From: Micromonospora narathiwatensis
GTDB lineage: Bacteria; Actinomycetota; Actinomycetes; Mycobacteriales; Micromonosporaceae
Assembly (NCBI RefSeq): GCF_900089605.1
Contig: NZ_LT594324.1
Span: forward strand, 620,001 to 684,000
Reading direction: 5' to 3'
DNA length: 64,000 bases
The position numbers and the translations under genes are program-made. Position 1 is the first letter of the stretch. Each line of letters opens with the position of its first letter. A model generated the notes under the pieces. It made no database searches, had not been told where the DNA came from, and saw nothing but the letters and a program-made list of their open reading frames with translations. Of the stretch, positions 33,960 to 42,381 are shown one piece after another.

Positions 33960-35285
33960 TCAGTGGCGCAGCATCCGGCGGACCCGGCCGCCGACGGCCT
34001 GCCGGACCCGCTCGCGCAGCGGCTGCGCCCGGAGCGCCTTCAGCTTCTGCTGGAGCGTCCGGTTCTCGTCCCGCACGAACTCGAGGCGGGTCAGCAGTTC
34101 CTCGGACGTGCAGGCGGACGCCGGCCGGACCGCCGGCGGGTAGACGATGTCGCGGACCCGCTGGTCGAAGCGGGTGGCGCTGTCCCCGTCGGCGAAGGAG
34201 AGGCCGAGGTCGTGCCGGGCGAGGAAGCCGGTGAACCGCGAGAAGCGCTCCTTGTGGCCGTCGTTGAGGGCGGTGTAGTCGGCCTCCGCGTAGAGCTGGG
34301 CGGCGTCGATGTCGTCCGGCGCGTCGCGCAGCGGCCGGTGCGGGATGTCGAAGTAGCGGGCCAGCTCCAGGGTGCGCGAGTCGTGGGCGAGGAGATATCC
34401 GGGGGTGCCGGAGATCAGCGCCGTGATGGTGCCGTGGATCCGGGTGCCGAAGGCGAAGTCGAAGCCGGCGAGATACTCCATCCAGGGCCACGGGTCCATG
34501 AACATCCGCACCTTGTCCTCGACGAAGAACGGGTGCGAGGTGTGGATCGGCATGTCGTTGGTCTTGCCGCGCAGGTGCGGTGCGTCGCCGTAGAGCAGGG
34601 TGCCGAGGGTGTACAGGTCCTGCGCCACGTAGCGCACGTTCGGGTAGCGCCGGTGGTGGTGGCGGACGAGCGGGGACAACGCCCGGACGTACGGCGAGAT
34701 GACGAACGCGAGCCGGTCCTCGACGCCCAGGGACGCCTTCGTCTTCTCGACCCGGAGGCTGTCGCCGTGCAGGAACATCGACGGGCAACCGATCTGCTCG
34801 ACCGCCGAGAAACCCAGCGTACGCAGGTAGTCCTCGGTGATCTCGCCGCGTACGCCGATGCTGTGCGAGCGGTCGAGCACCGCCCGGCAGAAGCGGCTCA
34901 CCGTCTCGTCGATCGGGCGCAGGAACTCCCGGTCGCCGTCCACGTCCGTCTGCGCCCCGACCCCGAGCACCACCACCGGTATCTTCAGCCGCTCGATCAG
35001 CCGGGTCATCGCGGCCAACTGGTCCGTGTAGTCGCGGCGGAAGGCGTTGGCCAGCGGGATCACGAAGACGTCGTACTTCTCGTTGATCTCGTCGGCTTCG
35101 CGCGGGTCCGCCCGGAACCGCGACGGGGTGATCTCCGCAGCCGAGGTGGCGAGCAGTTTGTGCGCGGCGTGGCTGAAGACCAGGTTGCCGGTGTTCTTGC
35201 CGATCCAGTCCCGTTCGTAGGTCTCCTCGGCGGTGAGTACGTCGAACGGGCCCTTGCGGGCGCGCAGCAGGATCCGCTGGTGCAT
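33960..35285 (-). CDS. Polysaccharide pyruvyl transferase family protein
   Basis: A 441-residue protein of the WcaK/CsaB-type superfamily. Early IGKNTGNLVFSHAAHKLL (about 28-45), VVVLGVGAQTD near 104, the IGVRGEITEDYLRTLGF block near 142 and GTRIHGTITALISGTPGYLLAH near 280 are characteristic. The last 70 residues are a coiled-coil-like tail (LEFVRDENRTLQQKLKALRA). Known members add pyruvate ketals to surface sugars; some bind other sugars. GGAAGGTGG precedes the ATG. A TAGGAT box at about 35389-35394 could be its -10. Its likely partner is the glycopolymer locus 5 kb further on. Confidence 0.8.
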   Translation of the reverse strand: MHQRILLRARKGPFDVLTAEETYERDWIGKNTGNLVFSHAAHKLLATSAAEITPSRFRADPREADEINEKYDVFVIPLANAFRRDYTDQLAAMTRLIERLKIPVVVLGVGAQTDVDGDREFLRPIDETVSRFCRAVLDRSHSIGVRGEITEDYLRTLGFSAVEQIGCPSMFLHGDSLRVEKTKASLGVEDRLAFVISPYVRALSPLVRHHHRRYPNVRYVAQDLYTLGTLLYGDAPHLRGKTNDMPIHTSHPFFVEDKVRMFMDPWPWMEYLAGFDFAFGTRIHGTITALISGTPGYLLAHDSRTLELARYFDIPHRPLRDAPDDIDAAQLYAEADYTALNDGHKERFSRFTGFLARHDLGLSFADGDSATRFDQRVRDIVYPPAVRPASACTSEELLTRLEFVRDENRTLQQKLKALRAQPLRERVRQAVGGRVRRMLRH

Positions 35286-35650
35286 CCGGGGTGTCCACCT
35301 TCCGTCCCGGGCACCGCGTGCCCGGCGGGGACCGGGGGCGGCCCGACCGGCCGGCAGTACGGTTCCCGTTCCGTGCAGGAGCCGGAATCCTACGCCATCG
35401 GGCTGAGCGGGCGGCGTCCCGCTCGCCCGTCCGGCGCGTGGGGGCGCCGGCCTTCCATCTGGTGCACGGTGATGCGGACTGCGACCCAGGTCGGTCGAGC
35501 ACGCCGCGCGGCCCGACCCGGGCCGAGCCGCACGCCACCCGCCCGATGCCCCGCGCCGCGGCCGTCCATCCTGGTCAGTGCCCGGATCCGCGCGGACGCG
35601 ACACGCCCGGCGGCGGTGCGGCGCCGCGGCATCGGCGGTAGGTTGGAGCC
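35286..35650. other. Divergent intergenic region
   Basis: No gene is supported. It contains, on the minus strand, TAGGAT at 35389-35394 as a possible -10 for the pyruvyltransferase-like gene. On the plus strand, TAGGTT at 35639-35644, six bases before GTG 35651, suggests a leaderless start. No other structure recognised. Confidence 0.4.
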
Positions 35651-36163
35651 GTGCTTCCGATCGCGCTCACCTGTCCCGTGTGGTGGGTGGCGCGCTGGTG
35701 GGCCCGCACGCTGGCCAGCCTGGCCGTGTTGGTCGCCTGCTCGCTCGGCGCGGCCGCGCTGCCCGTCGGCCCGGCCGCGACCGCGCAGGCCGCTCCCCGA
35801 TTCGCCGCCGGCCCCGTCGAGGCCCTGACCCTCCGGGTCGGCACCGCCGACTCCGCGCCGGGCTCGGCGGCTCGGGTCGGGCCGGGAGCAGGCAGCACCG
35901 GCTGGACCGGTGCCGCGGACCGGACCGGCACCGCCGACCGGACCGGCACCGCCGACCGGGCCGGTGCCGCCGATCGGGACCGTGCCGCCGACCGGGCCGG
36001 TGCGGTCGATCGGGCCGGCAGCGATTGCCGGCAGGTCGGGCCGGTCGGTGCGCCAGATCCGGTGGCGTCGCGTCTGGCCGTGGCTTTGCCGGCCGACCGG
36101 CAGCACGCCCTGGTCGGGCTGGTCCCGGCGACCGTCGGCTCCCGGGCCCCGCCCACCCGCTGA
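35651..36163 (+). CDS. Secreted hypothetical protein with hexapeptide repeats
   Basis: A 170-residue frame from GTG. Residues 14-48 resemble a signal peptide (WWARTLASLAVLVACSLGAAALPVGP...TAQAA-P). The middle carries six imperfect ADR(T/A)G(T/A) repeats (about residues 88-124) coded by 18-base units, followed by a single Cys. The other strand is also open through the repeat, so coding is less certain than usual. It may be a small exported repeat protein; no family recognised. Confidence 0.5.
   Translation: MLPIALTCPVWWVARWWARTLASLAVLVACSLGAAALPVGPAATAQAAPRFAAGPVEALTLRVGTADSAPGSAARVGPGAGSTGWTGAADRTGTADRTGTADRAGAADRDRAADRAGAVDRAGSDCRQVGPVGAPDPVASRLAVALPADRQHALVGLVPATVGSRAPPTR
35912..36022. repeat. 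18-base imperfect tandem repeat (about six units)
   Basis: Units of GACCGGACCGGCACCGCC type recur inside the secreted repeat protein, encoding ADRTGT-like hexapeptides; later units drift (GATCGGGACCGTGCC). Confidence 0.8.
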
Positions 36164-36303
36164 CGACCCGCGGGCCGCGGCCCGCCCTCGCCGTACCGAC
36201 CGAACCTCACCCCGCACCCGCCCGACGGCGCCCGTAACCGGTCGCGCCCGCACTCGGGCCGGTGCGGACCTCTCCGTCACATCGTTCCCGTGAGGTGCCG
36301 ACC

Positions 36304-37077
36304 ATGCAGCAGACCGTTCTCTACCACTTCCTCAGCAAGATCCCCGAGGCCGCCGCCATCTGGTCGGCCCTGCTCGTGCTCGCCCTGGGCCTGCTGGCCG
36401 CGCTCGTCGCCAGGCCGGAACGGGACGTTCCGGTGGAGGACGCCCCCGACCCGGCCGCCGAGGAGGCGGCCCGCCACGCCGACCTGCGCCGGTACGCCGA
36501 CGAGGTGGCGGTGGCCGCCGCCGGGGCCGCGCAGACCGCCCGCCGGCGCCGTGAGCAGTGGCTGACCGCCCAGGCGGCGGCCGACCGGGCCTGGCGGGCG
36601 TACGACGAGGCCGAGGCGGGCGCCCGGCGTCTCGCCGGTGCCGCCGTGCTGCCCGAGCCGCGTACCCGGCGCACGCCGGCCGAGTACGCGGCCCGGGAAC
36701 GGTGGCTGCACCACGCCGCGATGGTGGCCCACTGGCACGGCGACCTGTCGGCCCGCCAGCTCGCCGACGTCCTGGCCCACCGCAACGGGTGGGATCCGCG
36801 CCGGCACCCGGCCGAGCAGGAGATCGTCCTGGCCCGCGTGGTACGCGACGGCCGGTGGGCCGGTTGGCGGGCCGCCGCCGAGCGGGAGGAGCGGGCCTGG
36901 CGCGACGCCGAGCTGGCCGCCGACGCGGCCCGCGCCCTGGCCCTGGAGGCGTACGCCGCCACCGAGGCGCTGCGCCCCGGGCCGGCCCCGGTACGCCGTG
37001 CCGAGCCGGTGGCCCCGACCCGTGCGGCGGTGCCGGCCGGCGGTGCCGCGCGCTTCCGCCCGGCACGGGTCGGCTGA
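36304..37077 (+). CDS. Membrane-anchored helical hypothetical protein
   Basis: A 257-residue protein. ATG 36304 follows a GTGAGGTG box. One N-terminal transmembrane segment (about residues 17-36, IWSALLVLALGLLAALVA) is followed by long Ala/Arg/Glu-rich helices with conserved Trp (WLTAQAAADRAWRAYDEAE, then WLHHAAMVAHWHGDLS). Charge pattern suggests a coiled cytoplasmic domain. No known family. It sits 140 bases after the repeat protein and upstream of the c-di-AMP riboswitch region. Confidence 0.65.
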   Translation: MQQTVLYHFLSKIPEAAAIWSALLVLALGLLAALVARPERDVPVEDAPDPAAEEAARHADLRRYADEVAVAAAGAAQTARRRREQWLTAQAAADRAWRAYDEAEAGARRLAGAAVLPEPRTRRTPAEYAARERWLHHAAMVAHWHGDLSARQLADVLAHRNGWDPRRHPAEQEIVLARVVRDGRWAGWRAAAEREERAWRDAELAADAARALALEAYAATEALRPGPAPVRRAEPVAPTRAAVPAGGAARFRPARVG

Positions 37078-37379
37078 ATCGTTACCCAAGTTCGGTGAGT
37101 CCCGTCACTGTCTGCCCGGAAACGGTCATCCGGATCAGTGCGGGCGATCGACTCCCGCAATTCCGGAACGATCATCGGTGCGGTGTCCGATTCTTGCCCG
37201 GCGGTTACGGGATAACTGCCTGTCCCATTGAGTCACATCAGTTGCGAGCTGTTCCGGTCGGCGCCGGTAATTCCGATGTTTAAGCAGGTCGGAGCGGTTG
37301 GCAGGAGGCGAGCCCACCGGTAGTGTCGGCGCGTCCGGTGCGGTTTTCGATCGCAGGTGGCGACGCCGTACCGACCCGC
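37078..37379. other. Long 5' intergenic region upstream of the riboswitch
   Basis: No gene is supported here. The AT-richer segment 37225-37285 (TTCCGATGTTTAAGCAGG region) is the likely promoter zone for the C39 peptidase transcript; no clean -35/-10 pair could be fixed. Confidence 0.4.
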
Positions 37380-37512
37380 TTAATCGTGATCTTCGCGAAC
37401 CGGGGACCCAGTGCAACACCGGGGTGAATCCGCGAGCTGCGGCCCGCGGTAGGGCGTACTTCCCGCCCGAATCCGTCAGCTAACCCGGTAGGCGGCCACG
37501 GAAGGAGTGCCA
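37380..37512 (+). ncRNA. ydaO/yuaA-type riboswitch (cyclic di-AMP sensor)
   Basis: Conserved blocks of the ydaO motif occur in the right order: AACCGGGGACCCA (37399-37411), GGGGTGAATC (37421-37430), a stem around GCGAGCTGCGGCCCGCGG, then AGGGCGTACTTCCCGCCCGA with ATCCGTCAGCTAACCCGGTAG and GCGGCCACGGAAGGAG. Family knowledge: this class binds c-di-AMP and in actinobacteria precedes cell-wall hydrolase genes, usually turning expression off when c-di-AMP is high. The next gene, a C39-type peptidase, fits. Boundaries are approximate, and the expression platform was not resolved. Confidence 0.85.
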
Positions 37513-37723
37513 TCCTCGTGCCAACCTCCCCCCGATCCTCCCCCCGCCTCCACGGAGCCGCGGTGCCCTCGCTCGCCTGACCGGCGACCGAGTTCCGGCA
37601 ACCGCCCCCGCAGCCCGGCTCACCGGCGCTGCCCGTTCCTGCGGCCACCCCGCCCGGCAACGCGCGTGACCCCGTCCGCGCGTCGGGTCGGCGTGCGCCG
37701 CTCAGGCCCTCGTGGAGGAATAC

Positions 37724-38575
37724 GTGAAGCACCACCTGAAGCGTCAGCTGGGGCGCCTCGCGACCGAGCGCCCCTACCAGATCGTCGCCGGCTCCGCGGC
37801 GGCCCTCGTGCTCGCCGGCGGCGCCAGTGCCGCGCTGGCCAGCGCCGATGAGGCGCCCGCCCGTCAGGAGCACACCGCCGCCGTCGCCGAGCTGGCCCCC
37901 CGGCTCGGCGAGGTCGCCAGCCGCGGCGAGGCGCGCGTCGCCGCCCCGTCGCCGTCGGACTCGCCGAGCGCGTCGCCGTCCGACTCGCCGAGCGCGTCGG
38001 AGTCGCCGAGCAAGGCCAAGGCGGACCCGGACGTGACCCGTACGGCGAAGCCGAAGCCGACGCCGCCGTCGACCAAGGTCCTCGACTACAACTACCAGGC
38101 GCAGACCGCCTACTGGAACTGTGGCCCGGCCGCGGTGCGCAACGCGCTGAGCGCGAGCGGCATCGAGACCACCCAGGACGCGATGGCCGTGCCGCTGAAC
38201 GCCGGTGAGAACGGCACCAACTCGGCCGAGGACACCACCCGGGGTCTGAATCAGATGGTCAAGGGCAGCCCGTACCGGACCCACATGATCCCCGGCCAGG
38301 CCGCGACCCCGGCCCAGATGGACCAGCTCCAGGCCGACGTGGTCAAGGCCGTCACCGACGGTCGGGGCGTGGTGGTCAACATCGCCGGCTCCGCCACCGA
38401 CACCAACGGCGGCTGGCACTCGTTCCCCGGCGGCCACTACATCGCCGTGGTCGGCTACCAGGACGACGGCCGGGCCGTGAAGATCGCCGACTCGGCCAAC
38501 CCGGCGGTGCCGTCCTACTGGATCACCACCATCAACCTGGCGAACTGGGCCGCCACCCGCGGCTACTCGGCCTGA
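37724..38575 (+). CDS. Exported C39-like cysteine peptidase
   Basis: A 283-residue protein with an N-terminal basic segment and membrane/signal helix (residues 20-42, VAGSAAALVLAGGASAALAS). A Ser/Pro/Asp linker with SPSDSPSAS repeats (75-97) follows, then a papain-like C39 domain: Cys133 in YWNCGPAAV, His238 in GGHYIAVVGY and Asp256 in ADSANP. GTG 37724 was chosen because GGAGGA lies 6 bases upstream; GTG 37712 lacks a signal. The 5' leader of more than 200 bases carries a c-di-AMP riboswitch, implying control by wall or turgor stress. Substrate may be peptidoglycan peptide or a secreted protein. Confidence 0.88.
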   Translation: MKHHLKRQLGRLATERPYQIVAGSAAALVLAGGASAALASADEAPARQEHTAAVAELAPRLGEVASRGEARVAAPSPSDSPSASPSDSPSASESPSKAKADPDVTRTAKPKPTPPSTKVLDYNYQAQTAYWNCGPAAVRNALSASGIETTQDAMAVPLNAGENGTNSAEDTTRGLNQMVKGSPYRTHMIPGQAATPAQMDQLQADVVKAVTDGRGVVVNIAGSATDTNGGWHSFPGGHYIAVVGYQDDGRAVKIADSANPAVPSYWITTINLANWAATRGYSA

Positions 38576-38591
38576 TCGCACCCCTCCCCCC

Positions 38592-38625
38592 GTCGGGCAC
38601 CGGCTCCTCCGAGCCGGTGCCCGAC
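38592..38625 (+). terminator. Terminator of the C39 peptidase transcript
   Basis: A 15-bp perfect stem (38592-38606 with 38611-38625), loop CTCC, starting 16 bases after the stop. Confidence 0.85.
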
Positions 38626-38679
38626 CTCGTATGCGCGGTGTCTCGCGCGGGTGGCCGGTCCGATGCGACACTGCGCCGT

Positions 38680-39447
38680 ATGGCCGACGAGACGGGTACC
38701 CGCCATCTGCTGCTGCTGCACGGCCTGGGCGCCACCGGCGAGGTGTGGCTGCCCTGGGCGCCGCTGCTGGAGAGCCGCTGGGCGGGGCGCTGGCTCGCCC
38801 CCGACCTGGCCGGCCACGGCTGGTCGCCGCCGCTGCCGGCGTACTCCTTCGAGGACCTCGCGGACCGGGTGGTGGCGGGTCTCGGCCCGGTAGCCGACCG
38901 GCTCGGCCCCCGCGACCGGCTGGTGGTGCTCGGGCACTCGCTCGGCGGGGTGGTGGCGCTGGCGCTGGCCGCGCGGACACGGGGCCTGCCGGTCGACGCG
39001 GTGATCGGGCTCGGCATCAAGGTCGCCTGGTCCCCGACCGAGCTGGACAAGGCCCGCGAGCTGGCCGAACGGCCGGTGACCTGGTTCGCCAGCCGGGACG
39101 AGGCGGCCCGCCGCTACCTGCGGGTCGCCGGGCTGGCCGGGCTCTTCGCCCCCGACCATCCGGTGGTGGACGCCGGGCTGCGCCGCGAGGACGGCCGCTG
39201 GCGGCTGGCCATGGACCCGGCCGCGTTCGCGGTGGGGGAGCCGCGGTTGCCCGACCTGCTCGCCGCGACCGACGTGCCGGTGCTGCTGGCCCGGGGTGAG
39301 CAGGACCCGATGGTGACCGACGCGCAGCTCAAGGAGTTGGGCGTGCCGGTGACGACCCTGCCGGGGCTCGGCCACAACGCGCACGTCGAGGACGCGGCCG
39401 CCGTTCTCGACCTGCTCGCGCCGTTCGCGTCGCCCGACCGGCCGTGA
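38680..39447 (+). CDS. Alpha/beta hydrolase
   Basis: A 255-residue hydrolase with LLLLHGLGATGEVW (residues 10-23), a DLAGHGWS block and the nucleophile elbow LGHSLGGV (about 86-93, Ser89). An Asp in GEQDPMVT near 209 and His in GLGHNAHVED near 232 complete a triad. ATG 38680 is where similarity begins and could be leaderless, since no Shine-Dalgarno is seen. Substrate unknown. It converges with the M23 peptidase gene. Confidence 0.85.
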   Translation: MADETGTRHLLLLHGLGATGEVWLPWAPLLESRWAGRWLAPDLAGHGWSPPLPAYSFEDLADRVVAGLGPVADRLGPRDRLVVLGHSLGGVVALALAARTRGLPVDAVIGLGIKVAWSPTELDKARELAERPVTWFASRDEAARRYLRVAGLAGLFAPDHPVVDAGLRREDGRWRLAMDPAAFAVGEPRLPDLLAATDVPVLLARGEQDPMVTDAQLKELGVPVTTLPGLGHNAHVEDAAAVLDLLAPFASPDRP

Positions 39448-39450
39448 CGC

Positions 39451-39474
39451 CGTCGCCCCGTGGACGGGGCGACG
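39451..39474. terminator. Bidirectional terminator
   Basis: A 10-bp perfect stem (CGTCGCCCCG with CGGGGCGACG), loop TGGA, between convergent stops at 39447 and 39497. Confidence 0.85.
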
Positions 39475-39496
39475 ACATCACGACCGCGGGTTGCCG

Positions 39497-40432
39497 TCAG
39501 TACGTGCAGCCGGTGGCGGGCAGGGCGGACGGGGCGGGTGGGGTGACGCCGTCGTAGATGGCCAACAGCATGTTCTGCGGGCAGCGGTTGGCGCCGTTGA
39601 CGCGGACCTCCAGGTGCAGGTGCGGGCCGGTCACGTTGCCGGTGGCCCCGGTGTAGCCGAGGACCTGGCCGGCGCTGACCCGGGAGCCGGCGGCGACCGA
39701 GCGCGAGTTCAGGTGGCAGTAGAGGTAGTACGCGCCGTCGTCGCCGGTGATGCCGATGCCGAGGCCGCAGTTGCCGCCCACGTGCCCGATCGTCCCGGAG
39801 GTGATCGCGTACGTGGTCGTGCCGGTCACGGTGGGCAGGTCGATCGCCGGGTAGTCGTGGTGCGGGTCGTCGTACTCGCTGCGGGGCAGCACCGACTTGC
39901 CGATGATGAGGCGGTAGTTGCCGGTGCCGCCGCCGCTGCCGCCGGTCAGGTACTGCCAGGTGGTGGCGTCGACCGAGCCGCCGGAGAGGCCACGGGCGGA
40001 CTTGAAGTTGTTCACGGCGTTGGTCGTGGCGGGGCCCCAGTCGCCGTCCACGGCCAGGCCGTAGCCGTATTTGTTGAGTGAGGTCTGCAGCCCGCGGACC
40101 GCGTCGTTGTTGGCTCCGGCGCTCAGAGTGACCACCAGCTTGCCCCAGGTCTGCGGCCCGATCTGGCCGTCGGCGGAGAGGCCGTTGGCCGACTGGAAGG
40201 ACTTCACCACGGAGGTGGTGCCGGCGCCGTACTGGCCGTCGACCGTGAGGCTGTAGCCGCGGTGGCGCAGCAGGTACTGGGCGGTGGTGACGTTGGCGCC
40301 GGTCGAGCCGTTGCTGAGCAGGGGCCAGGCCGGTGCCGCGGCCTGGGCGGCGGTCGGGCCGGTCAGTGCGGCCGCCACGGCGAGCGCGAGCGCGCCGAGC
40401 CAGATCGCGAGTCGACGAAGGAGGGTTGGCAT
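39497..40432 (-). CDS. Secreted M23 peptidase with two peptidoglycan-binding domains
   Basis: A 311-residue cell-wall hydrolase. A Sec signal covers 1-32 (RRLAIWLGALALAVAAALTGPTAAQA-A). Two PG_binding_1 repeats span about 36-100 (HRGYSLTVDGQYGAGTTSVV) and 105-163 (YGYGLAVDGDWGPATTNAV). A Gly/Ser linker leads to the M23 domain: zinc ligands His192 and Asp198 in HHDYPAID and HLH at 271-273. It would cleave peptide cross-bridges outside the membrane. ATG 40432 follows AGGAGC. The promoter and a palindrome lie 90-130 bases upstream. Confidence 0.92.
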   Translation of the reverse strand: MPTLLRRLAIWLGALALAVAAALTGPTAAQAAAPAWPLLSNGSTGANVTTAQYLLRHRGYSLTVDGQYGAGTTSVVKSFQSANGLSADGQIGPQTWGKLVVTLSAGANNDAVRGLQTSLNKYGYGLAVDGDWGPATTNAVNNFKSARGLSGGSVDATTWQYLTGGSGGGTGNYRLIIGKSVLPRSEYDDPHHDYPAIDLPTVTGTTTYAITSGTIGHVGGNCGLGIGITGDDGAYYLYCHLNSRSVAAGSRVSAGQVLGYTGATGNVTGPHLHLEVRVNGANRCPQNMLLAIYDGVTPPAPSALPATGCTY

Positions 40433-40523
40433 GTGTGCTCCTGTGGACGAGGGGTGGTGGCGTGCGGCGGACCGCATCGCCGGTAGGGCCGGCGACATTG
40501 CGCCGGTGGGCTGCCCGGGAGCA

Positions 40524-40561
40524 AGTATGATGATGATGTTCAATATTTACAACGATCGTTG
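40524..40561 (-). promoter_or_regulatory. M23 promoter with overlapping palindromic operator
   Basis: On the minus strand, TTGTAA (40547-40552) and CATACT (40524-40529) are separated by exactly 17 bases, a good sigma-A-like promoter. A perfect 12-bp palindrome, CAACGATCGTTG (40550-40561), overlaps the -35 box and is embedded in larger TTCAA...TTGAA symmetry, so a repressor could block the promoter. The regulator is unknown. Confidence 0.6.
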
Positions 40562-40590
40562 AATGGCGGTGATCTTCCGCACACCGAAAG

Positions 40591-40618
40591 ACCGCCCCGC
40601 CGAAGGCGGCGGGGCGGT
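40591..40618 (-). terminator. Terminator of the teichoic-acid-type operon end
   Basis: A 12-bp perfect stem (40591-40602 with 40607-40618), loop AAGG, 18 bases after the minus-strand stop at 40636, followed on that strand by CTTTC. Confidence 0.8.
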
Positions 40619-40635
40619 CCGGAGGTGAGGGTGGA

Positions 40636-42351
40636 TCAGGCGGTGGGGGACAGCGGCGAGCCGTCCGGCGCGACCGCGTCGGCGCCGCGCGGGGCCGGCG
40701 CGGTCCAGCCCGGTCCGAGCTGCCGGCGGGCGGCGTCGAGGAACGCCTCGGCGTACGACTCGGCGGGGAAGTCGCCCAGGTAGCGGGTACGGGTGACCCA
40801 GCGGGCCGCCGCCTTCGGATCGGTGTCCAGCAGCTCGGTCAGCACCTCGTCCACGTTGGACATGTCCCGGCGCAGCACGTAACCCGAGCCGGCGAGGGGG
40901 AACCGCTCGACGAAGTGCTCGCCGTCGGCGCCCATGTCGGTGACCGCGTACGGCTTGCCGGAGTAGAGCCAGTCGGAGATCACTCCGGAGACGTCCGAGA
41001 CCAGCACGTCGGCGCGGTTGACGCACTCGGTCAGGGTCAGCTCCCGGGTGGCCGCCGGGCCCCACAGGTGCGCCCGGCCGGTCCTCGCCCGGTCCGCGGC
41101 GAGCAGCTCGGTGAGCCGGGCCAGTTGCCGGGCCGACGCCGGGTTCTGCGCGGTGTACGGGTGGTGCCGCAGGATCACCGTGGCACCCCGGTCCAGCAGC
41201 CGGCGGAGCACCGTCTCGGCGACCGGCAGCGAGCAGTAGTTCGCGTCGGCGTGGTGCCCCGTCCAGGTGGGGGTGTACAGCACGGTCGGCTGCGCCGGGC
41301 CGGGGGTCGGCTCCCGGCGTACCTCGATCGCCTCGACCTGGGGGCGGCCGACCACGACGAACTTCTCGGCGGGGATCTCCACGCCGGCCCGGGCGTACCG
41401 GTCGATCGCCGCCTGGCCGGCCACGAAGATCTTGTCGAAGATCGCCGAGACCGGGTTGGCGCTCGGCGCCTTGTCGCTGTCGCCGTGGTGCAGCTGCACG
41501 TGGGTGAGCTGCGAGAAGCGGACGCAGTGGCTGTTCTTCGCGCCGTGGTTGACGTAGAAGGCCGCCCGCAGGCTGGGCACCAGCGCCTCGTCCATGGCCT
41601 TGAGCGTCGGGCAGAAGACCACCGGCGCGCGGGTCGCGGCGGCGACGGTCGGCAGGAACTCCGGCTCGCGCAGCAGGACCAGGAACGGCCGGCCGATCCG
41701 CTCCAGGTACGGCAGCCACATGGTGACCTGGTATTCCGAGCCGGGCGGGGCGGAGAAGTAGAGCACGAACTCGGGCTGGTGCCGGCGCAGCGCCCGGCCC
41801 ACCGGACCGCCCCCGGCCGGCGGCCGGAAGCGACGCCGGGCCAGGTCGAGCCCGACCGCGCCGCAGCCCGCGCCGACCAGCAGGGCGGCGGCCAGCGCCA
41901 CCCAGCCGGGCAGGGCGAGGCCGGCAGCCACCGCCACCAGGGCGAGCAGCGCCAGCAGCGCGTCGCCGAGCCGGGCGGCGACCAGCGGGGTCCACGAGCG
42001 GACCGGCAGGTTGGCCGCGCGGATCTCCAGCGCGCCGGCGTCGCGCAACGGCCCCACCAGCAGCACCAGGCCGAGCAGCACCAGCGCGGTCGCGGCCAGC
42101 GCCGGGTCGAAGCCGGCGTCGAGCCGGCGGGCGTACCCGACCAGGATCCCGGCGGCCACGAGCACCGACTCGGCGGCACCGTCGGCGCTCGGCCGCACCC
42201 GGCGTTCCCAGCCGACGGCGGCGAGGGCGGCGACCGCGATCGCCAGCCCCCAACCGGTCGCCCCGGTGAGCGCCACCATGAGGAAGGCCAGCACCGCCAG
42301 CCCGGTGGTCAGCACCCGGGCGAGCAGCTTCCGGACCAGGTCACCACGCAT
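40636..42351 (-). CDS. CDP-glycerol/ribitol phosphotransferase-type polymerase with N-terminal membrane domain
   Basis: A 571-residue protein. The first about 170 residues hold four to six hydrophobic helices. From about 195 the Glyphos_transf (TagF/TarL) domain follows: EFVLYFSAPPGSEYQVTMW, HHGDSDK near 281, VLYTPTWTGHHADANYCSLP near 356, ILRHHPYTAQNP and ADVLVSDVSGVISDWLYSG near 462. Family knowledge: these enzymes add glycerol- or ribitol-phosphate from CDP precursors during teichoic acid synthesis. The gene just upstream makes a CDP-polyol-type precursor, so ribitol phosphate is the likelier unit here. The membrane domain differs from the soluble Firmicute enzymes. Confidence 0.82.
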   Translation of the reverse strand: MRGDLVRKLLARVLTTGLAVLAFLMVALTGATGWGLAIAVAALAAVGWERRVRPSADGAAESVLVAAGILVGYARRLDAGFDPALAATALVLLGLVLLVGPLRDAGALEIRAANLPVRSWTPLVAARLGDALLALLALVAVAAGLALPGWVALAAALLVGAGCGAVGLDLARRRFRPPAGGGPVGRALRRHQPEFVLYFSAPPGSEYQVTMWLPYLERIGRPFLVLLREPEFLPTVAAATRAPVVFCPTLKAMDEALVPSLRAAFYVNHGAKNSHCVRFSQLTHVQLHHGDSDKAPSANPVSAIFDKIFVAGQAAIDRYARAGVEIPAEKFVVVGRPQVEAIEVRREPTPGPAQPTVLYTPTWTGHHADANYCSLPVAETVLRRLLDRGATVILRHHPYTAQNPASARQLARLTELLAADRARTGRAHLWGPAATRELTLTECVNRADVLVSDVSGVISDWLYSGKPYAVTDMGADGEHFVERFPLAGSGYVLRRDMSNVDEVLTELLDTDPKAAARWVTRTRYLGDFPAESYAEAFLDAARRQLGPGWTAPAPRGADAVAPDGSPLSPTA

Positions 42352-42381
42352 CTGGATCGTCCCGTCCCGTTGCTCGGCCGG

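Noticed and set aside
35390..36280. A 296-codon minus-strand frame opposite the secreted repeat protein.
   Set aside because: It is the complement of the GC-rich repeat, with no signal peptide or start site, and runs over a promoter region.
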